From NCBI GenBank assembly GCA_033964015.1, contig CM066916.1, positions 13,122,501-13,186,500 of the forward strand: a DNA stretch of 64,000 nt, given 5' to 3'. Positions within the stretch are counted from its first letter, which is position 1, and each line of letters starts with the position of its first letter. Shown one piece after another: positions 45,201 through 54,200 of the stretch. The position numbers were made by a program, and so were the translations under genes. The stretch is from Scolanthus callimorphus. Taxonomy: Eukaryota; Cnidaria; Anthozoa; Actiniaria; Edwardsiidae. The notes beneath the pieces were generated by a model. That model saw only the letters and a program-made list of their open reading frames with translations. It was not told where the DNA came from and did not search any database.

Positions 45201-47533
45201 AAGTTCATTCAGAACTTACAAATTCCCAACTTCGCTGTGAACTTCCCAACAAAGTTCTCTTCACAACAAAGTTGGGAAGTTCGATGTGAAATTTGTAAGT
45301 TCGGAACGAACTTCGGAAAATCTCCAGCCAATGTTTTGTGAAATCAACTGTAACACACCACAAATTACAAATTGATTTCAAAGCTACATTCAGGGGCAGC
45401 TTTTGGACATTTGGGATTGTGATGTGACAGCATGACAGCACAACAGTGTTTTCTGAGAAAGTTTAAACCATGTTCACTCACTTCCACCTTTTCTCAACAC
45501 TCACTTCCACCAACTTGGAAGCAGTGATTCAAAAACATATTGCCTGATGACTGTGAGCATGTAGTGTGTATCTCTCTGATGTTGCAATACAAGAAGTAGT
45601 GGATTGCAATGCATTGTGGTCTAGCTTTGGTACAAGCAAATCACCAAACAATGGGCTGTTTTTCCAAGTGGAATTAAAAAAACAGCCCATTGTTTGGTGG
45701 TTTGTTTCTACCGAAGCTAGACCATAATGCATTACGATCCGCAACTTCTGGTTTATCTAAAAAAAGGCCTCTTTTATACTATGGAATGACATAATAAAGT
45801 GGTCAAAATGTACTGTGGACCCATTTGGCTGTGCTTCGTGAGCGCACAACATTTTGACCACTTTATTACATACGTCATCCTGTAGTATATAAAAGGACAT
45901 ACCACGGAAAATCAGAGGACATTTGTTAATTCATCTTTTCTCTACAGAGAAAATAGCAAAAGGAACTCAGGGATGCTATTAAGCCCATGTTTGAAAAATT
46001 GGGATGATTTCTAAGGCTAGAGAATGAAGATAAGGCATTAACCTTGTGTGGATGCGCTTGTGAAATATCCCATGTGTGCTTCTTAGCGTTAGCCCTAGTA
46101 AGCAGAGAAAGAGAAAAAATTTCTGACCCTGAGAGGGATTCGAACCCACGACCTCCGATGCTCTAACAGCTGAGCTATCTAGCTCAGGCTGTACTAAGAC
46201 TGGCCTTGGGCTTGACACTCAAAAAATCTTACAGTTCCAGCTAAGAAACATCGTCATTGTTGATAAATAAGCTTAGATAAAAAAGCTCAATATAGTTGCG
46301 GTTACACACACCTTGGGTTTTGGGTCTACCCAAGGCTACGGGTGTGGGGCTGGGTTCGTCTCGGGTTTGAAATTGCCTATGGTACAGCGGTCACACTGTA
46401 CAGACATGCCCTCGGTGATATTTTCTTGCAACGTGATTGGCCTAGGCGTCTTGGGGCTGTATTTCCTGAGCTCTTTAGGTCTGGAACTGTCGCGTGAAAT
46501 TCTTTTGTTCTTTTTGACATATCCTTGGAAACCTCAACTAGGAGATTTCGGTCTGGGAACAGCGGTTACACTAAATAATTTTCTCAACGCGGTCGAAATG
46601 CCCTTTCCAGACGGGAAAAGGCGCTAGTGTAACCGCAACTAATGTCTGTATTCTCCCTCTCTATACAAATCACTCAAATGAACAAATTGCCACTGATTTC
46701 AATTCAATGAGACAATCAAACCCAATAATGTTCTACTGCTGTTATAGCAAATCTACAGTTTTAATTTTATATTCAGTAGAGTAATGCACCAGTCAATTGA
46801 CAGCCCCGCACCCCCCCATTCGCGCATTAGCGGGGTACTAGTGGGGCTTTCGTACAGAATTCACACTACATTACTGCCCCGTTGGTCGGGAGATGCGCTT
46901 TCTTTCACAGTTTCCACACAGTACATCGAGCGGGGAGTCACTCTCTTCCCGGCCGGGACACAACACAACAGAAACCAGCCCGCTTTCCGGGCTGTTTCAC
47001 CTCCATATGAACACCCCTTTACTTCAAAAAAGACACGACAAATACAGATTTTTGTTACTTGAATTACACGTATTAAATTTTAATCTTCACTAGCGAAAGT
47101 ACATGAAAGTAGAAAAATATGGTTTTATTACGCTTTGCGATCGGTTGCGGCTGCATGAAAACTGGGCACCATTGACATGACTCTTTTCAGTGAGTAAAAA
47201 TCCTTTGCGTTATCTTCTAAATTCATTGGGCAAGGAGCGCATTCACTCTTAATTATTACCCTGGGGACGGTGCATTCACCTCTTAGATTGTCCCCGCAAA
47301 CCGAGGCGCTCACTGCCTTTCATTTGCCAAAAAGTGAATGCCCCGCTAATGCGCGAATGGGGGGGTGCGGGGCTGTCAATTGACTGGTGCATAAGAAGAT
47401 GTTGACAAATATTCTTTCGTGTTTTGTCCCCCTACAACAACCATCTTGTTACCTTTTACGAAGTCAGGAAACTCCAGTTACATTATCACTTTACCTTTAG
47501 CGTAGAATACTCCAAAGCCTTGATATCTGCCAT
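36296..47533 (-). CDS. MAEA: MAEA, RING-type E3 subunit of the GID/CTLH complex, nine exons
   Basis: Partner of RMND5 in the CTLH (yeast GID) ubiquitin ligase. Minus-strand exons: 47533-47495, 44678-44494, 44025-43822, 41816-41694, 40688-40612, 39696-39588, 39245-39112, 37608-37419, 36397-36296. About 387 residues; human MAEA has 396. The start reads [13 protein letters not shown] then [11 protein letters not shown], as in the vertebrate protein. Exon 3 has the LisH-like [20 protein letters not shown], exons 4-6 the CTLH/CRA part ([16 protein letters not shown]), exon 7 [17 protein letters not shown] sequence. Exons 8-9 carry the divergent [40 protein letters not shown], ending DKVYVM. Oddity: exon 2 ends in phase 2 but exon 3 begins in phase 0, so one base is missing at this junction, or a weaker donor three bases on adds one residue. 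The other junctions agree. It shares an upstream region with EIF4G2. Confidence 0.93.
36630..36870 (-). repeat. Retroelement 3' tail and a GTGCGTCTTATATA repeat end
   Basis: In MAEA intron 8. 36636-36722 is one end of the element seen in full at 50596-51322 (CAGGTGCGTCTTATATA, CGTAAATACGG). 36730-36870 reads on the minus strand as AAATAAACGTGAACTTGAAC with repeated GAACTT, the look of a retroposon 3' tail. No coding part is seen. Confidence 0.5.
38101..39059. mobile_element. MITE-like element with 28-bp inverted ends in MAEA intron 7
   Basis: TAAGGGACCGTTCATTTTTT at 38101 is mirrored at the right end near 39059. The interior has repeated TTTTTTGGGTGGCCCCCC or GGGTGACCCCCC units and C runs on both sides, inverted about the centre. 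A poly-G stretch (38035-38055) just outside belongs to another old element. Non-coding. Confidence 0.72.
39841..40538. mobile_element. Element with inverted ends and an internal 98-bp tandem array
   Basis: AGACCCTGGTTACATGGGTC at the left is mirrored, with changes, by ACCTGTGTAACTGGGGTCT at the right. Between them, four tandem units of 98-99 bp start at 40123, 40221, 40319 and 40418, each with CGGACCCGTGTA, AAAGTTGCACTGTACC and CCCGTTCAAAAATTTGTC. In MAEA intron 5. The open frames here follow the repeat. Confidence 0.75.
40962..41341. mobile_element. hAT-like MITE with 8-bp target duplication
   Basis: Flanked by ACTGCCTC at 40954-40961 and again at 41342-41349. The ends are CCGGGGGG..GGACTC and GAGTCCCCCCCGGG, followed inward by mirrored ATGCTAGGGGTGACCGTCG. 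The interior repeats CCCCTAAAAAATACC in both directions. An 8-bp duplication is the hAT signature. In MAEA intron 4, non-coding. Confidence 0.8.
42694..43761. mobile_element. MITE (family shared with 58124-58370) split by a TTAA element
   Basis: The left end ACAGCTGATTACATTTGACT sits at 42694; the remaining body begins CCCTAACAGTTCGCATG at 43548 and ends CAGTCAAATGCAATTGGCTG at 43760. The uninterrupted relative at 58124-58370 has ACTGTTTAACCCTAACAG continuous. In MAEA intron 3, ending about 60 bases from exon 3. Confidence 0.8.
42716..43547. mobile_element. 832-bp TTAA element inserted in a MITE
   Basis: Starts TTAAAGTGCAACTATGATCA and ends with the inverse of TTAAAGTGCCACTATTATCC. TTAA is present at both junctions. 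The interior has a second inverted pair (GTGTGACGTCA-type words at about 42880 and 43390) and is non-coding. Confidence 0.8.
44186..44340. repeat. Two-copy tandem duplication of ~95 bp
   Basis: Two copies share CATACGATTGGGCTGGG, GGGACAGTGGGACCTTCCC and CCCAATCACTTTG. In MAEA intron 2. Few differences, so it is fairly recent. Confidence 0.8.
44727..45099 (+). mobile_element. 3' fragment of a non-LTR retrotransposon
   Basis: In one frame [20 protein letters not shown] and then [15 protein letters not shown] end at a stop, as in the C-terminus of CR1/L2-like ORF2. About 180 bp of 3' UTR and a (TATG)n tail at about 45074-45099 follow. In MAEA intron 1. Confidence 0.65.
45167..45347. mobile_element. 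Foldback MITE
   Basis: TTGATTTCACAAAACATTGG at the left is mirrored by CCAATGTTTTGTGAAATCAA at the right. The centre is an AACTTCCCAAC / GTTGGGAAGTT hairpin. In MAEA intron 1. Confidence 0.78.
45589..45751. mobile_element. Foldback MITE
   Basis: AATGCATTGTGGTCTAGCTT at the left is mirrored by AAGCTAGACCATAATGCATT at the right, and CCAAACAATGGGCTGTTTTT is mirrored at the centre. In MAEA intron 1. Confidence 0.75.
45771..45895. mobile_element. Foldback MITE
   Basis: CTTTTATACTATGGAATGAC and AATAAAGTGGTCAAAATGT at the left are mirrored at 45848-45895. Directly beside the preceding MITE. Confidence 0.72.
46120..46195 (-). repeat. tRNA-derived SINE head
   Basis: Read on the minus strand, an A-box-like TAGCTCAGCTGTTAGAGC (46177-46160) is followed by a perfect B box GGTTCGAATCC (46146-46136). 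Only about 13 bases separate the boxes, too few for a tRNA anticodon arm, so this is a pol III promoter of a SINE rather than a working tRNA gene. In MAEA intron 1, same strand as MAEA. Confidence 0.65.
46293..46641. mobile_element. MITE with 15-bp perfect inverted ends
   Basis: TAGTTGCGGTTACAC (46293-46307) and its exact inverse (46627-46641). About 349 bp in MAEA intron 1. A 104-codon open frame inside shows no recognisable protein. Confidence 0.72.
46785..47391. mobile_element. Harbinger-like MITE with 51-bp identical inverted ends
   Basis: Left arm 46785-46835 and right arm 47341-47391 are identical inverses over 51 bp, including a run of seven C. TAA flanks both sides (46782-46784 and 47392-47394), the target duplication typical of PIF/Harbinger. 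About 607 bp, no transposase. It ends about 100 bases from the MAEA exon 1 donor. Confidence 0.85.
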
Positions 47534-47871
47534 TTTACGTGAGGATAAAGGACCAAATTATAAATCGAGCTATTTTTCTTCGTGAAACGACGTGAAACAA
47601 AATGGCGTCTTAGAAATACTAGTTCCCAGTCTTTTGCAACGCTCGCGATCGCGAGGAGACGAGAGGAGACGCGAGAAGCAGCGTTTTAAACAAATAAAAA
47701 AATAGAGTTTTTGCCAGAGAACTAAAATAAATACTTTATTTTATTCTATACTATCAATAACTAATTTTAAACAAATTTTATTTAATATTTTTCGTGATAT
47801 ATATTTTATGGTGTTTCCCAACACAGGTATCCCATATACACGATTGAAATCGAGGCAAAGCTGGCATCCAG
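47534..47871. promoter_or_regulatory. Shared upstream region of MAEA and EIF4G2
   Basis: MAEA reads left from 47533 and EIF4G2 reads right from the 5' exon ending at 47975, so both promoters must lie in about 0.35-0.45 kb. Visible words are AAAATGGCGTC (YY1-like), a perfect 14-bp palindrome CTCGCGATCGCGAG at 47642-47655 and GGAGACGAGAGGAGACGCGAG just after it. No TATA at a proper distance was found. Promoter activity is inferred from layout. Confidence 0.6.
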
Positions 47872-47975
47872 ATGCATTGTGGGTTCGAATGTAAGAGAAG
47901 CGAAGACCAAACTGCATCGAGAAAGCTCCACCAACAAGTTACCAACGTTTTTTCTCTTTTTCCCTCACTCTTTCG
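47872..47975 (+). other. Presumed EIF4G2 5' exon (non-coding or leader)
   Basis: Ends at a strong donor (TTTCG then GTAAGT, 47976) after a pyrimidine tract (TTTTTTCTCTTTTTCCCTC). The matching acceptor is TTTTCTTACAG at 48172-48182. The left edge is arbitrary because the transcription start is unknown. After this splice the reading frame through to 48229 has no stop, and one in-frame ATG at 47872 in weak context (C at -3, C at +4) would be included if transcription starts upstream of it. Confidence 0.5.
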
Positions 47976-48228
47976 GTAAGTTAAGCGCTCAAAATTGTCA
48001 GGCGGCAAGTTTTGTGCATAACCTTTGCTACTATGGCGGACAATATCAAGTATCTTGGAAATGAATGTCAAAATTCGATGTCATTTCTATGTCGATCAAA
48101 AACTATGCTTTGCTTGTACACAATCTCTTTGTTACAAAAGCCATTTCACTAATATCTTGACTCTCTCGCGATTTTCTTACAGGTTTTCGCTTAGAAATTT
48201 GTTGACGTCGGCCGAAAAAGTTACGAAA

Positions 48229-51200
48229 GTGGAAGGACAAAGAGTTAAGTCTTTGGATTTTGCTGGAGTGAGGGAGGTTTTGCCCGCTAGTTCGCACGTT
48301 GGTGTTGGTGCGGATCCGAGTGCTGCCAAATGGGTTCCGCAATCTAACCGAACAAACCTCTACAGAGACGAAAATGAACTGGTCTTCCGCCGTGTCCGTG
48401 GGTATGTCCTCTAAACAAACTATCTAAATCAGATTTTACCCGATTCATATCAATTCCTAATCCGTCTTTCACCTTATCAAACCTTTTACTTTTAATTCAA
48501 TGTAAACGCCTTCGATCTTCTCGAATGCGAAATTACTAATACAAATCGGATCGAAGAAAAAAAGTTAGATTTAATGTTACATCCAATTCATCCGCTTTAT
48601 TTTTGGGAAAAATTCGTGGGATTGCATGCGAGTCATGCAAGTATGTAGTGCGTGGGTCGTATGAGTCACTTTGTGTGTTCCTTGTTTTTTTTGCTATAGC
48701 TACTCTATATGCATATTACTGAGGCCTTGGTGATATACGTGGATATTGATATGGAAATGGTGCTAAATGAATTTTGAAATAAGAATGTTCTAAGTCTAGT
48801 TACATAACAGTTAGAGACTCTTCAATATACTGGTAATATACCACATATAAGATAATATATGCAGTAAGATTGACCTCTTGATTTATTAGAATTGCTTTGC
48901 ATTAAATGCTGTCAACACTGTCACTTCCAGCATATGATACTATGAATGAAATGAAATCTGAATGCAGTGGAGAAATTTAGTATTTTCCATTAGTGTGGAG
49001 TTTGGGTTCCACTTGTGGTAGAAACATGCAGATGGTGGAACATCCTGGCAATTCTACTTTTTTAGCAATAAGTTGGAAGAGCGATGTATTTCTTTTTGGA
49101 CTTCCCATGTGAAACCTAAAACATTAAAAAACCTAAAAAATAAAATTAGCAAGGAAAATGGTACCCTTTTCAATGCTATGTATTTAGGAAACTTGAAGAT
49201 GGATGTTATATTCTACAAATGTAAGGTGAAAAGTCCACTTTTTCTTGCTTTTCCAGAGAGTAGATTTGCTGGAATGTTCAACTGATCAAGACAGGTTATT
49301 TTTTTGGGTTTTAAAAATGTTCTGTCTGTTTTTTCTTCCTTTGCAGTATCCTTAACAAGTTAACTCCAGACAAGTTTGAGAAACTGTTTGATGAACTTCT
49401 CCATGTTGGCGTTGAGACGAAGTACATTCTAAAGGGCGTTATACTTCTGGTGAGCTAATTTGTTCTATTTAGATTTGTTTTATCATGCCTTTAAACTGAA
49501 ATATTTTTAGCAGGACATTTCTCCAATTGGAGGGAATTGGATGGAATTTAAGACAGGTCTTTTTTTTATTATTATGATTACACTACAGTACACCACTGGA
49601 AGCCTGCATGGGATTAATGATATTTTTTTATCTTTCAATCTTTATATGAAAGGTGTTTGAAAAAGCTCTCGATGAACCTGCCTACAGTTCCATGTATGCC
49701 CAGCTGTGCCTGCGGCTCAGCGAAGAGGCACCCAACTTTGATGATCCTGGAAAAACTGGCAATTCTGTAAGTAACATGATGTCCACACTCACCCACTATC
49801 TGGTTTAACGTCTGTTTCCACCTCCGGGGGGTGATGCTACAGAGAAATTTGCAACAGCCCTTTTCCATTTTGCTTGGTCTAGAGCATTCACACTTGAAGG
49901 TGAGCTATTGTGAGGTCATTTGTAAGAACCGTAGATCATGTTTTACATGGCCTGTCCCCTTCAATTCTGCCACTCTAGTTCAAGACTATGGATTTTATTG
50001 ATCCATGTGGTGCTTCCCTGTGTGTGCCGAACCAATATAGTCACCGCATCTGATGGTGGACTCAAGGTTTGTGTAGCCTAGAGTCCAGTAATTTTTGACA
50101 CTTGCTACAAAAGTTGGAAATTAATATATTTTTTGTGTGTGCAGGATCTTCCATTAAACCTTTCAATGTCACCAAAAATTAAATATAAAAATCTCAAGCC
50201 TCTTGAAATTGCAATCACAAAAATTATTTATTTCAAAATCTTTTTGTGTTAATTTTGCCCCTGACTCACAGTTAGGTGGCATGTACTTAATTGCATTAAT
50301 AACTCTGAGCATCATGTTTTTAGACATTTAGGCGGTTGTTGCTCAAGCAGTGTGAAGAGGAATTTAATAACAGATCTAAGGCTAGTCAAGGTAAGGTAGT
50401 AATTTAGCAGGGGTGGATTTAGTGTGTGTGTATAGGGGGAAGGGAGTGAGGGGCCCACTGCCCCCCCCCCCCCCCCCCCCCCCTTTCTCGGGAGATTTTT
50501 CCATTTTATTGTATTTGCTGGAGGAAATGAAAAATTTTTTGTCCCATGTTTTCACTATCCAGCCCCCCTTTCTGAAATTCCTGGATCTGCCCGTTTACCG
50601 TATTTACCCGTATATAAAGACACACTTTTTTCACTCCAAAATGACCTTCAAAATCGGGGTGCGTCTTATACACGGAACATCACTTTTGGGAATTTGCATG
50701 ACAACAAATCCAAAAGATTGTTTACAAATTTGCTGATTCATGGTTGTGTGGTTAGGTTGCACATAATAAAGCTAGGATTTCGATCCGTGAAACCTGCCAG
50801 CAGGCGTTGGAGGCTGTTTTTATTGCCAAATCGCGGAGTTCGTAGTCGCGAGCGCCATTTTGGATTTTGACACTCGGCCCAGCACATACGTCCAAAAATC
50901 CAAGATAGCGCTCTTCGGCACTCGCGACTATGAACTCCAGGAATTTTTGCGATAAAATCAGCCTGTAAACGCCTGCTAGAAGGCTACAATGCATAGAAAT
51001 ATTAGCACAACTACTTAAATTTTGCGTGAAATCGTGTGTAGCACAAGATTTATCTCAACAAACAAAATAAAATGAAGAAATGGTCGGAATATTTTACTCA
51101 TCTGTTTGTGGCGTAAAACCCCCCTAAAACATTTGCCCTCTTGTTTAAATTGTCATTTTCCACTTACTGCCGGTCTATTTCTCATGAGATTTCTTTATGG

Positions 51201-54200
51201 AATTGCTGTTGCACGCAATACAAATTAAAAATCTTTAGAAATTGATTTTTTTTGCCAAATGACCTCAAAATTCAAGGTGCGTCTTATATACGGGTGCGTC
51301 TTATATACGGGTAAATTCGGTAGTGCTGTACTGAATGCCTAAGGAAGGGTTGGCTATGACAAAATGTTGAATATGTAACGCAAATCTGACACATCTTGCT
51401 ATATGATAGAGTGCAAAACCATCATTTCAACCTTCATACAGAGGAACAAAAGCATAACAATATAATCTTCCATTTGTGGATAAAGGATCAGGCTACATGT
51501 CAGGTGTTCTGATGCGAACTACTAATTTCTATTTTCAGCATTTGATAAGAAAGATGACCCACTCACACAGGAAGAGGAGGAGCAAAAACAAAACACCAAG
51601 CGCAAAATGTTGGGCAACATCAGATTTATTGGTAAACAAAACTGCTTATTGGTCATATAGGACATTGCCCAGTGAACATAGGGCTAATGCCTGGTGCACA
51701 TTAGCGACATAAGGATGTTATGTTGCAACAAAAAAGCATGGGAAAATAATTGAAATAATCAATATTTTCTGTGGATCATCATTAGATTACTTCACCCAGG
51801 GACATTGGGTGAAACTAAATTTTGTTTCTGTGATATCTTTCTTATGCCGTTATGTCTCAAGTGTGCACCAGGCTTAACAGTAAGTGAAATCTGACCAAAT
51901 TGCATCTATTTTAGTAAAAAGCTTTTCACATGCTAGGCCTAAATGTTAAGTAAAAGACACAGCTTCATGTCTATAGGATCTTAATTTTATATGCAAAACC
52001 AAAGCTTCTGAAACTTTAATGGAATTGGTTATTTTGATTCCTGGAATATAAAAAAAAATGGAATTGGTGGGATAAACGTGGAAAAGTTATTTACAGCATT
52101 TCAAGTAATGAATTAGAATACAGTGTACATGGGCCCTACACTGCAGTCAATAGTTATATAACCTATCTTGTTAGATGTGCATTTGTTTATACAAGTGCTG
52201 TTTATTATCTACAGGAGAGCTTGCTAAACTGGACATGCTTCATGAAACCATCTTACATAAATGTATCAAACAGGTATGGTATGGCAATGAATTTTTATAC
52301 TACCTAACTGCACCTGAAACACCACAGAAAATGATATTTAGGCAAATCAGAATTGATTAAGGTAGGATGTGAGTAATGCAATTCCTACTGGTGTACTATA
52401 GAATAATAGCCCACTAGCATAGTAGGGTCTGTTAGGGTCAAAAAACCTTCGGATCGTGCACTTTTGCGTACAGGCACCAAACTTGGCACAAATGTTCCTT
52501 GGGTGATACCAAACAGTTTTAGAGGGGGGTGCCACAAATGTTCGCCCTAGGGGGGAGGGGAGGGGACATTTTGTCCAAATTAGACGTAAGGGATCTTCTG
52601 GGGGCTGCAAAGACCGTACAGGCACCAAACATGGCACAAATGTTCCTTGGGTGATACCAAACAGTTTTAGAGGGGGTGCCACAAATGTTCGCCCTAAGGG
52701 GGAGGGGAGGGGTATTTTGTCCAAATTAGACATGAGGGATCTTTTGGAGGCTGCAACGACCGTACAGGCACCAAACATGGCAGAAATGTTCCTTTGGACT
52801 TCAACCGGCTTCAAGGGTGTGTTCAAGCTACTGAAGTGCGGTTGCAAAGGCAAATGCACCAGCAGGCACTGAAAGTGCGACAAGTCCAACCTCCCATACA
52901 CGGAACTGTGCACCTGTTCAGTCTCAAGGCAATTTATGCACTAGATCTGGTGCCTTTGGACTCAACCCCTCTAAATGGAAATTTTGCCCCTCTCCCTCTT
53001 CGGCAAACTTTTTGTGTCGGAACTTGTTTGGGTTTCAGACCAATAAGGATTTGTAGCAAAAGACCCTATGGCTAATTTGGGCAAAATTCCCATTCCCCAC
53101 CCCCTCTAGGGCTAACATTTGTGGCGCTCCCTCTGAATCAGTTTGGTATCACCAAAGAAAGGCATGTGTGCCAAGTTTGGTGCTGTACGGTCTTGCGGCT
53201 CCCAAGGCCCCAATGCTAATTCGGAAAAAAATGCCCCTCCCCATCCCCCTAAGTAACATTTTGCTTCGTGTGGTGCCTGTATAGTCTATGAAGCTCAACA
53301 AGACACCCATGCTAATTCGGACAAATTGCCCCACACCCCACCCCATTGGGCTAACATTTGTGACATCCCCCTCTTAATCTGATTGGTGTCACCCAAGGAA
53401 CATTTGTGCAAAGTGTGATGCCTTTACGGTCTTTGCGGCTCCGAAAAGACCCCCATGCCTAATTCGGACAAAAATTACCCCTCCCTACCCCCCAGCGCAA
53501 ACATATGTGGCATCCCTTCTAAATGATATTTGGTATCTCCCAAGGAACATTTGTGCCAAGTTTGGTGCCTGTACGGTCTTTGCAGCCCTAAAAAGATCCC
53601 TCATTTTGAAATTTGGACAAAATGCCCCCTCTCCTCCCCCCTAGGGCGAACATTTGTGGCACCCCCCTCTAAATCTGTTTGGTATCACCCAAGGAACACT
53701 TGTGCCAAGTTTGGTGCCTGTACGCAAAAGTGCACGATAAAATCGCTAACAGACCCTACTAGCAGGTTTTTGGGGGCTGTTTTAGGCATTCTATGGCAAG
53801 AATTTAGTTCCGTGGCCAGTGACAAAATGTGGGTTACCCACCCCAACCTTCTGTAACTTGTCCCAGACCCTCCTAGCAGACTCTCTGAAACAATGAAATT
53901 TATTGTATGTGTCTATTGTATGTGTACTTAGAAAATAAAGTGATGTATGGATTCTCTGTAGCATGACACTCAAAGCATAAATAAGAAGTATCATCATGGG
54001 TAGCAAATGGGCAAATTTGACACTTTCACACAGGTGCAAAATCAAGCTGTTTTTATTAAGGGTCAGAATGTTGCTGTAGGTATTGATACCGATTGTACAA
54101 TAAGGAAGTGCCTCTTTATATGACTAGTAATGTTATTGTTACATCCTCAGTTATTGGACAAAAAGAAGCGTGCCTCGGTGGCGGACACGTCTGAAGACAT

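Noticed and set aside
46120..46195. Functional tRNA gene
   Set aside because: The A and B boxes are too close for an anticodon arm, so no cloverleaf can form.
48025..48414. EIF4G2 starting at the upstream ATG at 48061
   Set aside because: This needs read-through of a strong acceptor at 48181-48182. A strong donor at 47976 pairs with it, so 48061 falls in an intron.
52347..52913. 188-codon minus-strand frame and nearby plus-strand frames to 53856
   Set aside because: They follow the ~120-bp tandem units of the transposon at 52423-53759 and repeat the same peptide words.
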